Positions 22,871 to 34,560 of a stretch of 64,000 nt of DNA are shown here, piece after piece; position 1 is the first letter of the stretch, and each line of letters opens with the position of its first letter. The notes beneath the pieces are model-generated. The model saw only the letters and a list, made by a program, of their open reading frames with translations. It made no database searches and had not been told where the DNA came from. Both the position numbers and the translations under genes were made by a program. The DNA lies in assembly GCA_016801885.1 (NCBI GenBank), contig CM028886.1, positions 3,916,501 to 3,980,500 of the forward strand, read 5' to 3'. The stretch comes from Toxotes chatareus. Its lineage: Eukaryota; Chordata; Actinopteri; Toxotidae.

Positions 22871-24335
22871 TGTCATAATTACCATGACCATTAAAGGGCT
22901 TTTTCACTTGATTGTAAAAATATGTCGTTTTGGGGGAACTTTCTGAAACAACTGATGCTGTCGTTCTTCTTCTCATCAGAGGACAGTCACATGATAACCC
23001 AGGTTGACTTCTTGTTTATTGCAAACAAAGGTTGCTGTTAAAACACATCCTGTGTGACGGTTTTACCAGGAAAGACACGTGAGACACACACTGAGATTTT
23101 ACACAGTGTAACGTAAATTGTGCCACATTATCCAGTGAAAAAGAGCAGCAAAACAAACATATATTTTTATGAAGATGTCTGTTTGTAACATTAAAATCAC
23201 TAATATGCACCGGTTTACTTTATCAGACTTTGTGAACTCTGAGCTCTGCGGTGCAGTTGCTGTCTTAATATGAAATCACAATGATGCATGCATGCAGGAA
23301 AGATGTGAACAGAAGATTTCTTGTGGCTTTGACAATGTGGGTCAGTGTCATTTTCCAGCGTTGACTTAACTGTTTTGCACCCGTTTGTTACTGCAGCTCA
23401 ACCAAACCAGCCAATGCCCCGTGTTCTCCTCCTGAGTGTGATTCCTGCTCGGAGCCTTCGCAGCACCACAGAAGGAGCCCCCTGGAGGTGGAGGTGAGGT
23501 TTGATCTAGTCTAATCTGGTTGTCGGTGGGAGGAGGTGATGGTTCTGGGGGGTTGGGAGGTGGGGGGGTGGGTTGTTTGGCACCAGTACCGGGACTCTCT
23601 GTGACTGTGTGGTCTTCGGAGAACCACTTACCACCCCCGTGCTCTCCTCCAGTTCCAGGCTCTGGAAGGTGAGGCAGGCTCTCTCCCTCCTTAACCCCCC
23701 CCTCGCCCAACCTGCTGATTAAATCAACCCTACGCAGGGTGAAGCGCGATAACGAAGGCAAAGTAGGCCACCTTCACTCGCTGTCACAGGAAGAGGAAGT
23801 GCCCTGGTGTACCTTTACTTGTGCTTGGCGCCTCGCTGGCGCTACAACCCGTTGCACAGCTGGAGACGAGGCAGCGAACGTGTTAGATCAGAGAGCAGCG
23901 AGGCTCACGTGTTGCGTTTCCTGCTACTGCAATTGTGTTGAGTGACCGTCTGAGGCCTGCAGAGCAAAAGGCGCACAGAGACGATGGCTCATTTCTGTCT
24001 AAACTGAAATTACCGACTGCGCTATGAAAGTACTCGTATGATTCCGTTTATTAATAACAGTGAGTCTAAAACTGTCACTCACATGCTGTCTTTTGTGCAT
24101 CTCACGCAAGTAACCCGAAATCACGAGCAAAAAGCAACATTTAAAAACCATGCGTGTGTGGATAACTTCATTTTGACTGAGACAGAAAAAAAGTCAGGTA
24201 AGTTGATGCAAAGTGTAATCGCACGTGGCTCAATAATTAACCTAAATCAATTTGGAAATTTAGCAACCAAAGTAGTGGAAGCAAAAACAGGTTGGGATTA
24301 ATATATATATTTTCCTACGTTTAACATGCCAATGA
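22871..24335. other. Gene desert segment with a G-rich block
   Basis: No gene recognised. Holds a G-quadruplex-capable run (23547-23572), a CTCF-like motif on the minus strand (23477-23488, GCCCCCTGGAGG) and moderate CpG between 23700 and 23990. Confidence 0.5.
23547..23572 (+). other. G-quadruplex-forming motif
   Basis: Four G runs (6, 3, 7 and 3) separated by loops of 2, 4 and 1 bases satisfy the G3+N1-7 rule. Confidence 0.7.
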
Positions 24336-24339
24336 GCAA

Positions 24340-24600
24340 ATCCCACAAACATCAGAGATCTGGAATGGCGAGTCCTTCTCTATAAATTCTATAAATGTCT
24401 GGTCTCTTTTCATGGATTACTGTCATTTGCCATCCGCTATTGTGAGCGCCTGCCAGGCTGGCTTGCCATTTCTGGGCCTGTGTTTCCAACCTTGATATAT
24501 TTGCCAAATGAATATTTGAAGCTGTAATTAAATTTATCCCACCTCTACACCTTCTGTAAGACGGCCACCTTGCACATTTCTCACATGCCATATTTCAGCT
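24340..24600. promoter_or_regulatory. Candidate conserved non-coding element
   Basis: Balanced composition without simple repeats or CpG. Contains homeodomain-type cores (GCTGTAATTAAATTTATC) and NFI-like halves (TGCCAGGCTGGCTTGCCA). The call rests on texture and motif density only. Confidence 0.3.
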
Positions 24601-27100
24601 ATTTTTTGTGTGTGAAAAAAAAAAAAAACCACACCACAGCTTGTTGCCATTTTTTAATGATTTGGAATGAGGATATTTTTACTGGAATAAATCTGATTTC
24701 AGGACATTCATAATGGTCCTGCTTAAATATTCAGACATAAATACACACCGTGTGGTGAGAAGAGGCTTCAGAGCTGTCACTGGCTTCATAAACAAACTTC
24801 ATAAAATGTCAGTAAAAATGACATAAAAAAAAAAAATTAGGAGACGAAATTATAGCAGAATTTAATGCATTAAGCAAAAATCAGGCGCTGCTCCTGACAA
24901 ACAACTTACTATTTCCAGACAGCTCAGAGAAGGCGCTTAAAATCAGCATAAATGTGTCCACATGCAATAACAGAACCCCTCTCATTAACAGATTAACATG
25001 TCTACTCTGGAGTTATGTTTTTTTTTTCCCATTTTAAAGGTAAATCTAAAAAGTTGTGCTCATCTGCGTACGAGGGAGCTTTAGACACGAGTAAGGGTAA
25101 TGTTTTATTAAACGACGCTCAAACTGTTGTTCACCCTGAGACGCGAGGCCTTGACGGGTGCAACAAACAAACAAAAAATTAGATTAATTCTTAATCAACA
25201 ATGACAAAGCCACAACTTGGTATCTGTTGTGTTTTTGGGACCACTTCACTTATTCACCTCATTAACACAGTTATGAATAAATAAAATCCAAAACACATTT
25301 GTAGAGCTAATTAACAAAAAGTCACAATATGTTCAGTCTGAAAGTAGTTTATCTGAACTAAAGAGGAGTTTGTTGAGCAATAAGTTAAGAAAGTTCTCCT
25401 TTAAAGGTTCTATGCCTTGTTTTCATTGTGCATCTTTGTGCATCTTCTAAGAGTAAAGGTCACTTTTTTCGGACAGTCGATGTCTCAGTTTGGAGCTAAA
25501 GTCTCCACACACTCCGCAGTTATCTTGGCCAGCCTCTTTCTCACCAACAGAGGATCTGTTGACTGATGTGTCCCATCATCGCCCGCCCTGTGAATCCTGT
25601 TAGTTACACTTTAAAGGAGCCCACTCCTGATAATTAAAATCTCCAAGCCTCCCAATAATTACCACTGGTTCCTCTGCACTTTTGAATTGCACTTGTGGTG
25701 ACATAATTCATTAGTGTTTGTCCAAAGAAATGATTTAGAGTCTTTAAAGTGCTCCTCCATGCAGAATAGCTATTAAAGCAGCCATATGCACATATGCTTG
25801 GAGTGTTAAACGGTTTGTTGAAGTCAGTCGGGGTACAAGGGATGATAAACATAAATTATGACTAATACACTGCACCAGTGGCTTTTTCGAAAATAAAAAA
25901 TTACTGACACAGGGAAACCACTTTGGATTCACCGCCACAGCGCAGCGACCCCCCCACCCCCCCGATCTGTGTGTGCTGAAGCGAGGATGTAGGAAGCACA
26001 ACACAAATGGCTCGGGCATCACCTTGAATATTCAGATGGGTAAGCTAATCGTTTATGCCTGGATACACTATTGTGATTACCTGGCTCCTTTGGCATCACT
26101 TCTGAGCTCTCTCAAGGCTATGCACGGTGCCTTTTTGTTTTCATTTGGTTCCATTAAAAAGTTTAGACCACACAATGAGACTTTATGACTGAAGTTCGTG
26201 GCATAAATTCATACGAATAATTGTTATTTCCTTTGCTTTAACAACCTGTGATTTCTGCGCAGAGTGTAATGAGGAGTGTGTCTCAAATGAGAAAAGACAA
26301 AGATGATTTTGCCACCTAACAGCTGGTGCAAATGAGCAAAATTTCAGTGACTTTTACACTAGCGCTGTCACTTAGTGCACGTTACTATCCGTAGATACTT
26401 CTCTGATTTCTGTCTTTTGTATCCCATGAAAACATGGAACAATGTCTTGTTCTTGTTGAACAAAATTTAAACATCTTCATCTTATGATTTCGGCCTTTTT
26501 TTTTTATCAACATAATTGTAGCTCTGCCGTGCTCCTGCTTATGGAAATTTTGAGAATGGATACAAAAATACATTTAACTTAAATGACAGACCATTAGCAC
26601 TAGCTCTACAATACTTTCTGACATTTCATTTAACTGAGAGAATGATCAGCAAATGACTGAAAACAATCTCTAATGTTGATGCAGTCTTACCTTTGCCTGC
26701 TGATCTGTTTTGTTTCCTGTTTTGCACCACTTCCAACTGAATATGTTTTTCTTTATTGCTAACTTTGACCTGTCTTGTTGCCCCAGCACTCACACCTACA
26801 CTGTGAAAGGCTCCAGTTCACTGTGAACACGGCCTGATGTATTACCATACGCCCTGCATTCATCACTTTGTTTCCCCTTTGTGTTTCTCCTTTTTTAAGG
26901 CAACGGCAGGAATTATTAGCGGCTTAGCAGAGAGAGGCCCCTAAGTAGCTCTCGGGGTGTAAGCCTCTCTCCCAAGTCAAGGCCAGCAGCACTCTGAGCC
27001 CCCCAGCCCCATTTAGTGATAATATACATGTCAGCAGGGACATGCAATGATCCCTCACTTCTCCATGCTAAATGATCATTTTCTTTCTTACACTCTGTCT
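24601..27100. other. Gene desert segment
   Basis: AT-rich; no coding exon or named repeat recognised. The block at 26890-27060 resembles a conserved element in texture. Confidence 0.45.
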
Positions 27101-28349
27101 TTCATTCAAGTAAATCCACTCGCCTAAGAAAAAAAAAAAAAAACTCCCAGAAAATATTAACACGCTGTCAAACAATAGTCCTCAGAAAGCATGAATCAGC
27201 AGATGATTCCCAATTCCATGCACACAACAGGGGATTGTATTGAGGCTACGTGTGTGTGTGTGTGTTAGGGTGGGTGGAGGGGAGCCTCTGTTAGCACCGA
27301 CACTTCCATCCAACAAAATTCCAAACCCCCGGCATCAGTGCAGAGCTTATGATCTGTGGGAAAGCCGAGGCGAGTTGCAGAGCGGCAGAGCACCTCGCCC
27401 GAGTCTCCAGACGGCCTGATTTGGGAACGCCGTGAAATTCGTGGCACCTCTCCTGGCTTCCTGGCTGAACGGCTGCCATATCTTGTGATGGACTGAGGCA
27501 GGAGAGAGCGAAGCAGCCAGGGATGAATACGGCTTAATCTTTACCCAGGCCACATGTGTGTGCATGATAACATGGTTGCTTTCTTCCTGTGCAGGGTTAT
27601 TCTTCGCCAGCTGCCAGGTTAGCTGCCTCGCACAGCCGTGTTTCGCTGCGATATTTGCCCGCCGTAAAAAGAACTATTGCACCTAAGGTGGGGGCTAATG
27701 CATGTTTTTGGAATTGGCGGTAATTCCTGACACATTTCGAGAGACAGATAGGGTGTCTTATAGCAAATGACAATATATGTAAAGACACCTAGCTTCCCCC
27801 CCTCTTTTAGTTCCTAATATTTTATTTGTGAGGAGCCTCCTTATGCCGGGGATAGAGGCTATTTTTGTAATTAAACGGCGACGTCGTGATCAAAAGGAGC
27901 TAGACGTGCAGCAAAAATACCTAAACACACATTTAAAGTGGGGCTGAAGGTCTGCAGACATAAAGAAAACGCTATTTTTGCGACATAAGATCACAGCAGG
28001 TTCCTATACAGGATAAATACACATCTAAATGCGTCTGCACTAAATGGTTGTTAATTTTTCGGATTTTGACTTTGCTGAATTTACAGGCAACAAAACGCAT
28101 CAAAATAGCTTTATCCCCCATTCTTTACCATTTGTAATGTCTGGATTTATGTATATTTGTGTGTGTGTGTGTGTGTGTATGTGTGTGCTGTATGCAGGTG
28201 CTCTTCACTCCATACATTTTTCTGTCATCTACATTGGCTTTAGTGCAATCACTCCGGCAGTGTAAATTTCCCTCCTTTCTTTCCTCCTCGTATAAACTTT
28301 CTCCCCCTCCGCTCATCTGCCCAGCGACACAAAGCCCATCTATTATGAT
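27101..28349. other. Gene desert segment with (TG)n
   Basis: An A run at 27129-27143 and (TG)n at 28158-28187. The intervening single-copy-looking sequence (27270-27800) is of moderate GC; its minus-strand open frames do not resemble known proteins. Confidence 0.45.
28158..28187. repeat. (TG)n microsatellite
   Basis: TG repeat of about 14 units, continuing as GTATGTGTGTG. Confidence 0.95.
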
Positions 28350-28620
28350 TGCATTACCATAAATGATTTTATAACATCTGCTTGTCAATAATTATCGTAC
28401 AAATTCTCGTGCCCTCTGACCCGTGCTCTGAATGAACCCCAGGTGTAAGGCACTGTTGGGCTAATGAGTAGCTCCACGCTAGCACATTGTCCCCACATCA
28501 GTGCACACAGCCACCCAGCCACTTCAATTAGAGTCTGGCACAGTCCTTAATATTAGCCGAAAATTGAGGAATCATGCTCTAATTGAAAACATTGCATTCA
28601 AGAAGAGGACGGCTGTAAGT
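28350..28620. promoter_or_regulatory. Candidate conserved non-coding element
   Basis: Repeat-free block with several TAAT-type cores (CTTCAATTAGAGTCTGGC, GCTCTAATTGAAAAC) and CAATAATTATCG. Texture-based call only. Confidence 0.3.
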
Positions 28621-29985
28621 AAATGGTGAGGATATTTGATCTGATATCAGGAAGGATGCACAAACGGCTGTTCCTCCTGTACAAGGAGAATATTGAGATT
28701 ATGGTTCAGGTTTTTCAAAACGTACATTCTTTGTCATTTTGTCTGTTAATAACCAATTTTGTGTATTTGGACACCAGCTGCATTAACGAGAACAAACAAG
28801 CACAACAACATTTGACTGTTTCTGAGGGAGAAGCATTGAGACTGGCCCGATGCTGAAGCCTGTGCAAAATCAAAATCAAACTAAAGAATTAAACCCCCCC
28901 ATTCAGCATTTGTGAGTATCTAGATAATTAATGAATTGATCATAACACACAGGGACACACTATGATGTAGCTGTAAGCAGACACAAGGAGATTTATTCAG
29001 TGTTTATTAATGTATTTGGTATATAGACAGCTGAATAATAATGATTCCACATCATGTAAATTGTATTTATATAAAATAATTATTCATATATTAATAGAAC
29101 AATAATTTAATAAGCTATTAATTACATTAATGCTGTTATTAATAAAGCATTTGCTTTTACACAGTTTTTCTTCACTCTCTATGGTAAGTGTGCAAACGCC
29201 ATCCACAAGATGTGGCTGAAAGTTTCTGCACAAATCTATGATCCATTATTATTACAGCTGTGCGAAGTGCTTATACACCAGCCTGCGTCATAGGATAAGA
29301 TTTAATTGTAGACAAATACATTTACGCATTTCCAGTAAACAAATTAAAGTATCTTTACTATATGTCAGCTTTATAACTGCATTATTGATTTGAACAATTG
29401 TGTTCATATAAAAGTTTTAACCTACATGCAAATACTAAATAAGCAGGACGAAAAAAGAAAATGTTGCTTCTTTAGTAAATTTTGGGATGATAGTGTGTGA
29501 AATTCATTTGACTATTTTGCATAAAGAATAAATAAATAATTGAGATGATAAAGATTCATTCAAACACTACAAATAACCCAATATTAAAGTTTTCTGGCTT
29601 TACTTTGCCAATATAGCAAAAGCTACAGAACAATGTGTCTGACTATGACATGAACAACTCGATTACGGCAACATGAGATATTATAGTTCAGTATGTCGAG
29701 ACATATCACACCAACTCCTGCGTATTTGTGGAGTAAAACATAAATGAGTGAGACCATGCCAACTAAATTCTCCTCAAACATCCTGATGGCAACTATCTAA
29801 TAACAAAATGAAAAAAAAAACACACAGTACAATCACTAATGCCACATGCTCACATTACAAACCATTATTCTAGTGTTCAAAGACACCGAAGTGCATCAGT
29901 CTATTACACAAGCCTGTTTCTCCCTGAACAGCAGTCTAGTTGCTCTGTAGCAGACACAACTGCAATGTCAGATGCAGTCCTAATT
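28621..29985. other. AT-rich gene desert segment
   Basis: Very AT-rich (29000-29160 especially). No exon, repeat family or RNA gene recognised. Confidence 0.5.
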
Positions 29986-29989
29986 GAAA

Positions 29990-30250
29990 AGTTAATTAAC
30001 TTTTTGAAGCCATCAGCTGTCATTCCTGCAAATCAGACTCCAGTCTGGCCTCCTGAGACCAACTTTATATCAGTCTTAATGGCTGGGGACCCTCAGCTTG
30101 GCTACATGGGAACATTTGGTCATTGAAAGTACCATTTATAGAGTATTGTTTAATTAAAGTCAAATTAAGAGAACTGTATGCAGAATTTAATTTCTGGTAT
30201 GAATTATTGTCGAAAACAGAGTGCAACTCAGATAATCAAACTTTTCATTA
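29990..30250. promoter_or_regulatory. Candidate conserved non-coding element
   Basis: Repeat-free block with paired TTAATTAAC and GTTTAATTAAAG homeodomain-type sites. The open frames crossing it are not homologue-like. Texture-based call. Confidence 0.25.
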
Positions 30251-32177
30251 TCCTCTCCGCCCTCCTGAGGTACCTCCGCTGCTTCGCTCCACATCTTTGT
30301 TGACGACTCCCTAAACATAAATGAGAGGAAGCTACCCACAATGCACTGCATATCTACAAGTTTTCCCTCACACATAAACTTCCTTCTGTCGAACATTTTT
30401 GTTTTTTAAGAGACAAAAGCTTCTTCTTGCAGTCCCGTCTGGAGCAGATAACAGCCTGAAAGTGTTTCTATAGGTGATATGTGAAATTCTATGTACATTA
30501 TGAGAACCGCCACGAGAACCTAGGTGGTCTGCTGGCTCACCTGTATAATACATGCGTGATGTTAGAACCATGCCCAAATAAACCAACAAAGAAATTTGAA
30601 AAGCAAATTAGCAAAAAGCAAATGTGGACATAGATCAACAACTTTCTGGAATTTCTGGCACTTTGTGCATTTTAGATTTTAAATTTCAGATATTTTCATA
30701 TTTATGTTTTAAGGAAATGAAGACTTTTTTTTATGTTTCAGTGTCAACAGACAGGCTAGACAGGCTAGGCGAGATAAGGGGGTGAAATCAAACAGAACAG
30801 AAATCAAACTGGAAATTATATATGTTACGTGTCCAACCACCATCACCATCTTTAACCTAAAATCTAACCATTTGACAGTATTCTTGTGACAGCAAGTATT
30901 CTTTTACATTGTCTTAAGCCTGTATTTATTAAAAGTTGTGTGTCACTTGTGTGCCTGAAATCAGATTTTATAAATCAAATCAGACATATATTTTTTTGTT
31001 TCCCCCTTCTAATACTGCAAAGAGATTAAGGGTACATCAGAAGTTCTGCTAAATCATTTGTGTTTCATGTAGTTATATTTGTAGTAAAGGTAAAAAGTGA
31101 AAAAAAAAATCAAACTATTTTTGTTAATGCTTTAAGTGTCTTGCTGTTTCCCATAATTCCCTAAAACAGGTCTGATTTGTAACTGTGTATTTACAGGAAA
31201 GCTCCTGGAGAGAACTGTAATTTTTGTACTAATTAAAGTAATAATACTAATCAACGGTTTACCAATAGACAAGCATGCAATTCAGCTCACATGGATAATA
31301 AAGTTACTAATAATCAATGATGAATACGTATTTTGGTAGTAATAGTATTTTTGGTTTAAATTGGATGTTTCTTTCTCTGGAAACCATCAACTTCTTTTTC
31401 ACTCAACACAACTAAATAAAGTCACTGTCTGAGAACATTGTCCAGTTTCTCTATAATTAGCTCCAATTTACAGTTTTTTTTTTTTAAACATTCTTTGTAA
31501 ATTACAGAAAAGGCCAAACTTTTCACTTGAGTATGGATTTGTCGGAGTTGAAGCCAAAAATATTTGTCCATCCACCCATTCTACTTCCACACCCTTACTT
31601 TCCGCTGTGCTATTTCAGTGATAAACTATTTCCTGTCAGTTTTGTCACACAGTCTTTCTCTCTCTCCTTGCCCCCCCACCATGCTGATGGTTTCATGCTG
31701 ACTTCTGAATTCAGGCAAATCCTGTGAAATTCAGCGGGACGTGAGTTAAAATCCTGCTGAAAATCCTGATGCCTTGTTTTAAAGGTTTTGTGGAGACGGA
31801 TCCTCCCATGTTGTTTCTGGGGGTCAGCACAGGTTTAATTGATTCTCCTTCTCCCTCCATCTCTTATTAAGGCCACAGCGGCTCTCCATGGGAACTGCTA
31901 ATTGGCCCTCCCCCGTGGCCACTTGGAGAAGCAGGCAGACATGGCCCCGTAGACACTTCTGTTGGTCCTCAGGGACGATGGTGGATAAGAGATTCATGCC
32001 GACTATGCGGCTCTGTGGATCTGCTTCTTTAGGGACGACAGTCTGATGTCTCACTCCTTTACCATCTGGACACCACCAGATTAACAGATGAACCGATCGG
32101 GACCAGAGAGACTCAACGTGACTTTTAGACCACCTCTGTATGTTCACGCTGATGTGTGTGTGAGCGTGTGTGTGTTC
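30251..32177. other. Gene desert segment
   Basis: No gene recognised. The 31830-32120 block is of higher GC and looks single-copy; its 107-codon minus-strand frame has no recognised homologue. Confidence 0.45.
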
Positions 32178-32802
32178 GTATACTTCTACCTTTGTGAGGA
32201 CCAGTTTGAGTTTCAGACTTTAGGAGGACTTTTAGAAAACGAAGGACGTTTCTGAAAAATGTTTTTGGAAAGTGAAAATGTTTCTGAAATTGTGAAGGTG
32301 TTTTTGAAAAGTGAAAAACACACAGATTTCTAGAAAATTAAGTAGCTTGTTAAACAGTGGAGACATTTTGAGAAAACGAGAACATTTTTGAAACAAGACA
32401 GTTTCAGAAAGTGCAAATATTTGCAAAAGTGAGAACATTTTTAAAAATAGAGGATGTTTTTAAAAAAGTGAGTATTGGAAATTGAGGACATTTCTACAAA
32501 GTAGAGACATTTTTGTAAATACATACATTTTTGGAGAATGTAGATTTACTTTAAAGTCATGACATTTTAATATAGGTGCAGACATTTTAGAAGGAGGGTA
32601 TGTGCAGACATATTTGAAACAGGGTGACCTTGTCGAGCGCTGAAGACATTTTCTAAAAGTGAGGACAGAAAAATGAGACCATTTTTAGAAGCTTTTGAGG
32701 TTGAAGTTTTGCTTTTGGGGTTAAATTAGGTTTAGATTCAGGTTTGAGACTAAGAAATACTTTCAGTATCATCAGTGAAGTCCTCACAAGTCAAGAAGTA
32801 CA
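32178..32802. mobile_element. TIR-ended element copy A with degenerate minisatellite interior
   Basis: The left end TACTTCTACCTTTGTGAGGAC (32181-32201) and right end GTCCTCACAAGTCAAGAAGTA (32780-32800) are imperfect reverse complements. The interior is a degenerate tandem array of roughly 20-25 bp units of the type 'gaaaa(c/t)g...acatttttgaaaagtgag'. TG tracts lie just outside. I recall similar GTCCTCACAA elements from other teleost loci; class unknown. Confidence 0.6.
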
Positions 32803-32930
32803 AGGGCGAGTGTTTATGTGTGAGAGAATGACAGAGACAGAGACATACAAAGACAAAGTGTGGGAGTACATGGGATAATTTAAAGGTCGTGTTTGTTGTG
32901 GGCTTGGCATGTGCCTCTGTGTGTGTGTGT

Positions 32931-33226
32931 ACTTGTACTTCTATCTTTGTGAGGACTTTAGAGATACAGCCCTTACAAAGTGAGGACATTTTGGGAAAGT
33001 GATTACATTTTGGCTGGTCCTCGCTTTCTGACACACCTTCAAAGGGATTAAGACTTGTTTGTTGTTTGAGGATTAAGACTTGGTTTTAGGGTTCAGTTCA
33101 GAATTAGGTTTAGGTTAGGGTTAGGGTAAGGGTTGGGGTCAGGCATTCAGTTGGGATGCTTAGGGTAAGGGGCTAGGGAATGCATAACGTCAACGAGTGT
33201 CCTCACAACTGATCTAAGACAAGTAT
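32931..33226. mobile_element. TIR-ended element copy B with telomere-like core
   Basis: The left end ACTTCTATCTTTGTGAGGAC (32937-32956) repeats the left end of copy A. The right end has GTGTCCTCACAACTGATC. The interior holds a short TTAGGG-like run (about 33095-33140) and GGGTAAGGGGCTAGGGAATG. A TG tract follows (about 33230-33245). Same presumed family as copy A. Confidence 0.55.
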
Positions 33227-33249
33227 GTGCGTGTGTGTGTGTGTGCGTA

Positions 33250-34299
33250 AATGCCCTAAATTCTGTTGTGAGCACGTGTGTTCGTCAGCTTGCTTTGTGT
33301 GAGTGCTTGTCTGCCTGTGTGTGAAGGGACATTAGCGTTTGTGTGTTTGTGTAACTGACCTTGATGTTTGTTACTCAGAAGTGAAGATGAACAGATAGGC
33401 AGCAAGCTTCACCTCAGTTGTTCTTCTTTTCTCGCTTCCCTTCAACCACAGAGACAAAGAAGAAGATGTTCCGTTTATTCCATATCAAACTGAAGTTTAC
33501 TCTTAGTCTGTGCATCCTGTCTGCGCTTGATATAAAACCAGCACATTTCCTCGAATATGACATTTAAATCTCTTCAGGTAAACTTTAGTAAGAAGAGCTG
33601 GAAGGCAGTGCAGGATTTTTTTTTCTGCCTCTGGTCAAAGAGATTTTCTTTTCTCACATTTAAAAAAAAAATAAACCCTATCAACAATGCAACACCAAGA
33701 AAAGAAAATGGTTTCATATGCACAGGTTGAGATATTCTCACGGTGCTGAAAGACTGAGGACGCATAATTTTTTCGTAACTTGAATAATATCAAAACATTC
33801 ACACCACTGTGACTCAACAAGGGCCCGTGGCTAAAACTTTGTCTCTCAGTCTCTTTGTTGTGGCATGTGTTTTTAATGAAATGCCCCAAATTTACCTGAA
33901 GCGCTTGTCACCACTTTTTCAGTTTCATTTTTTGTAGACCATCAAACGGAAATCATCTGAGAGTAAAGGTTTTCCACTGTCTGTGTTTACATAATCATAA
34001 CATGTAAAATAATTTTTAAAAAATGACTGTTTTTTGTGGTTTAAATATCTATGTGATCGCTGTTAGAGCAATCACTATCTTTTCTCCGCGGAAATCGTTT
34101 GAAAAAAGGAAACATCCTGTGCAAAAAAAAATCATATCAAAACTCACCAGTCATAATGGCTGTAAAACCACAGCTAAGTTACAACTGTGCAGGAAGAGCG
34201 GAATTGAAAATGAATCAGGCGTGAAGTTTCTCAGCATGAGTACAGAGAAATCACAGTGGATTCCAGAGAGAGCCCTGGAGTCAGGATTAGCGTTTGAAG
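33250..34299. other. Gene desert segment
   Basis: AT-rich, with T- and A-runs near 33617 and 33661. No exon recognised. Confidence 0.5.
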
Positions 34300-34560
34300 G
34301 CTAAATGGTGTTATCGGTTCTGATTAAGGAGCATGTACGTGGTACTCACTCCACCTCTGAGACAGCCATGGATGTCAATAGGGCTAATTGGCTCATTAGA
34401 CCAGGTATTTAACTGCAGCCATAATCATTCTGTGTCATCACTTAAGCCCTGGTGGAGCATGAGGGGCTCTGGCGATTGAGTACCCCCCTAACCTCTGAAA
34501 TAATCTGAGATACGAGATGGAGAGGCTTGTTTGACAGGAGGAGTGCAGGGTGGCTCATGA
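34300..34560. promoter_or_regulatory. Candidate conserved non-coding element
   Basis: Repeat-free block with GGGCTAATTGGCTCATTAGA (two homeodomain cores) and CAGCCATAATCATTCTGTG. Texture-based call. Confidence 0.3.

Noticed and set aside
31824..32147. 107-codon minus-strand frame
   Set aside because: No homologue recognised and low-complexity neighbourhood; the single-copy look does not make it coding.
33095..33140. Interstitial telomeric repeat as a chromosome-fusion scar
   Set aside because: Only a few degenerate TTAGGG units, embedded in a repeat whose usual interior contains such runs.
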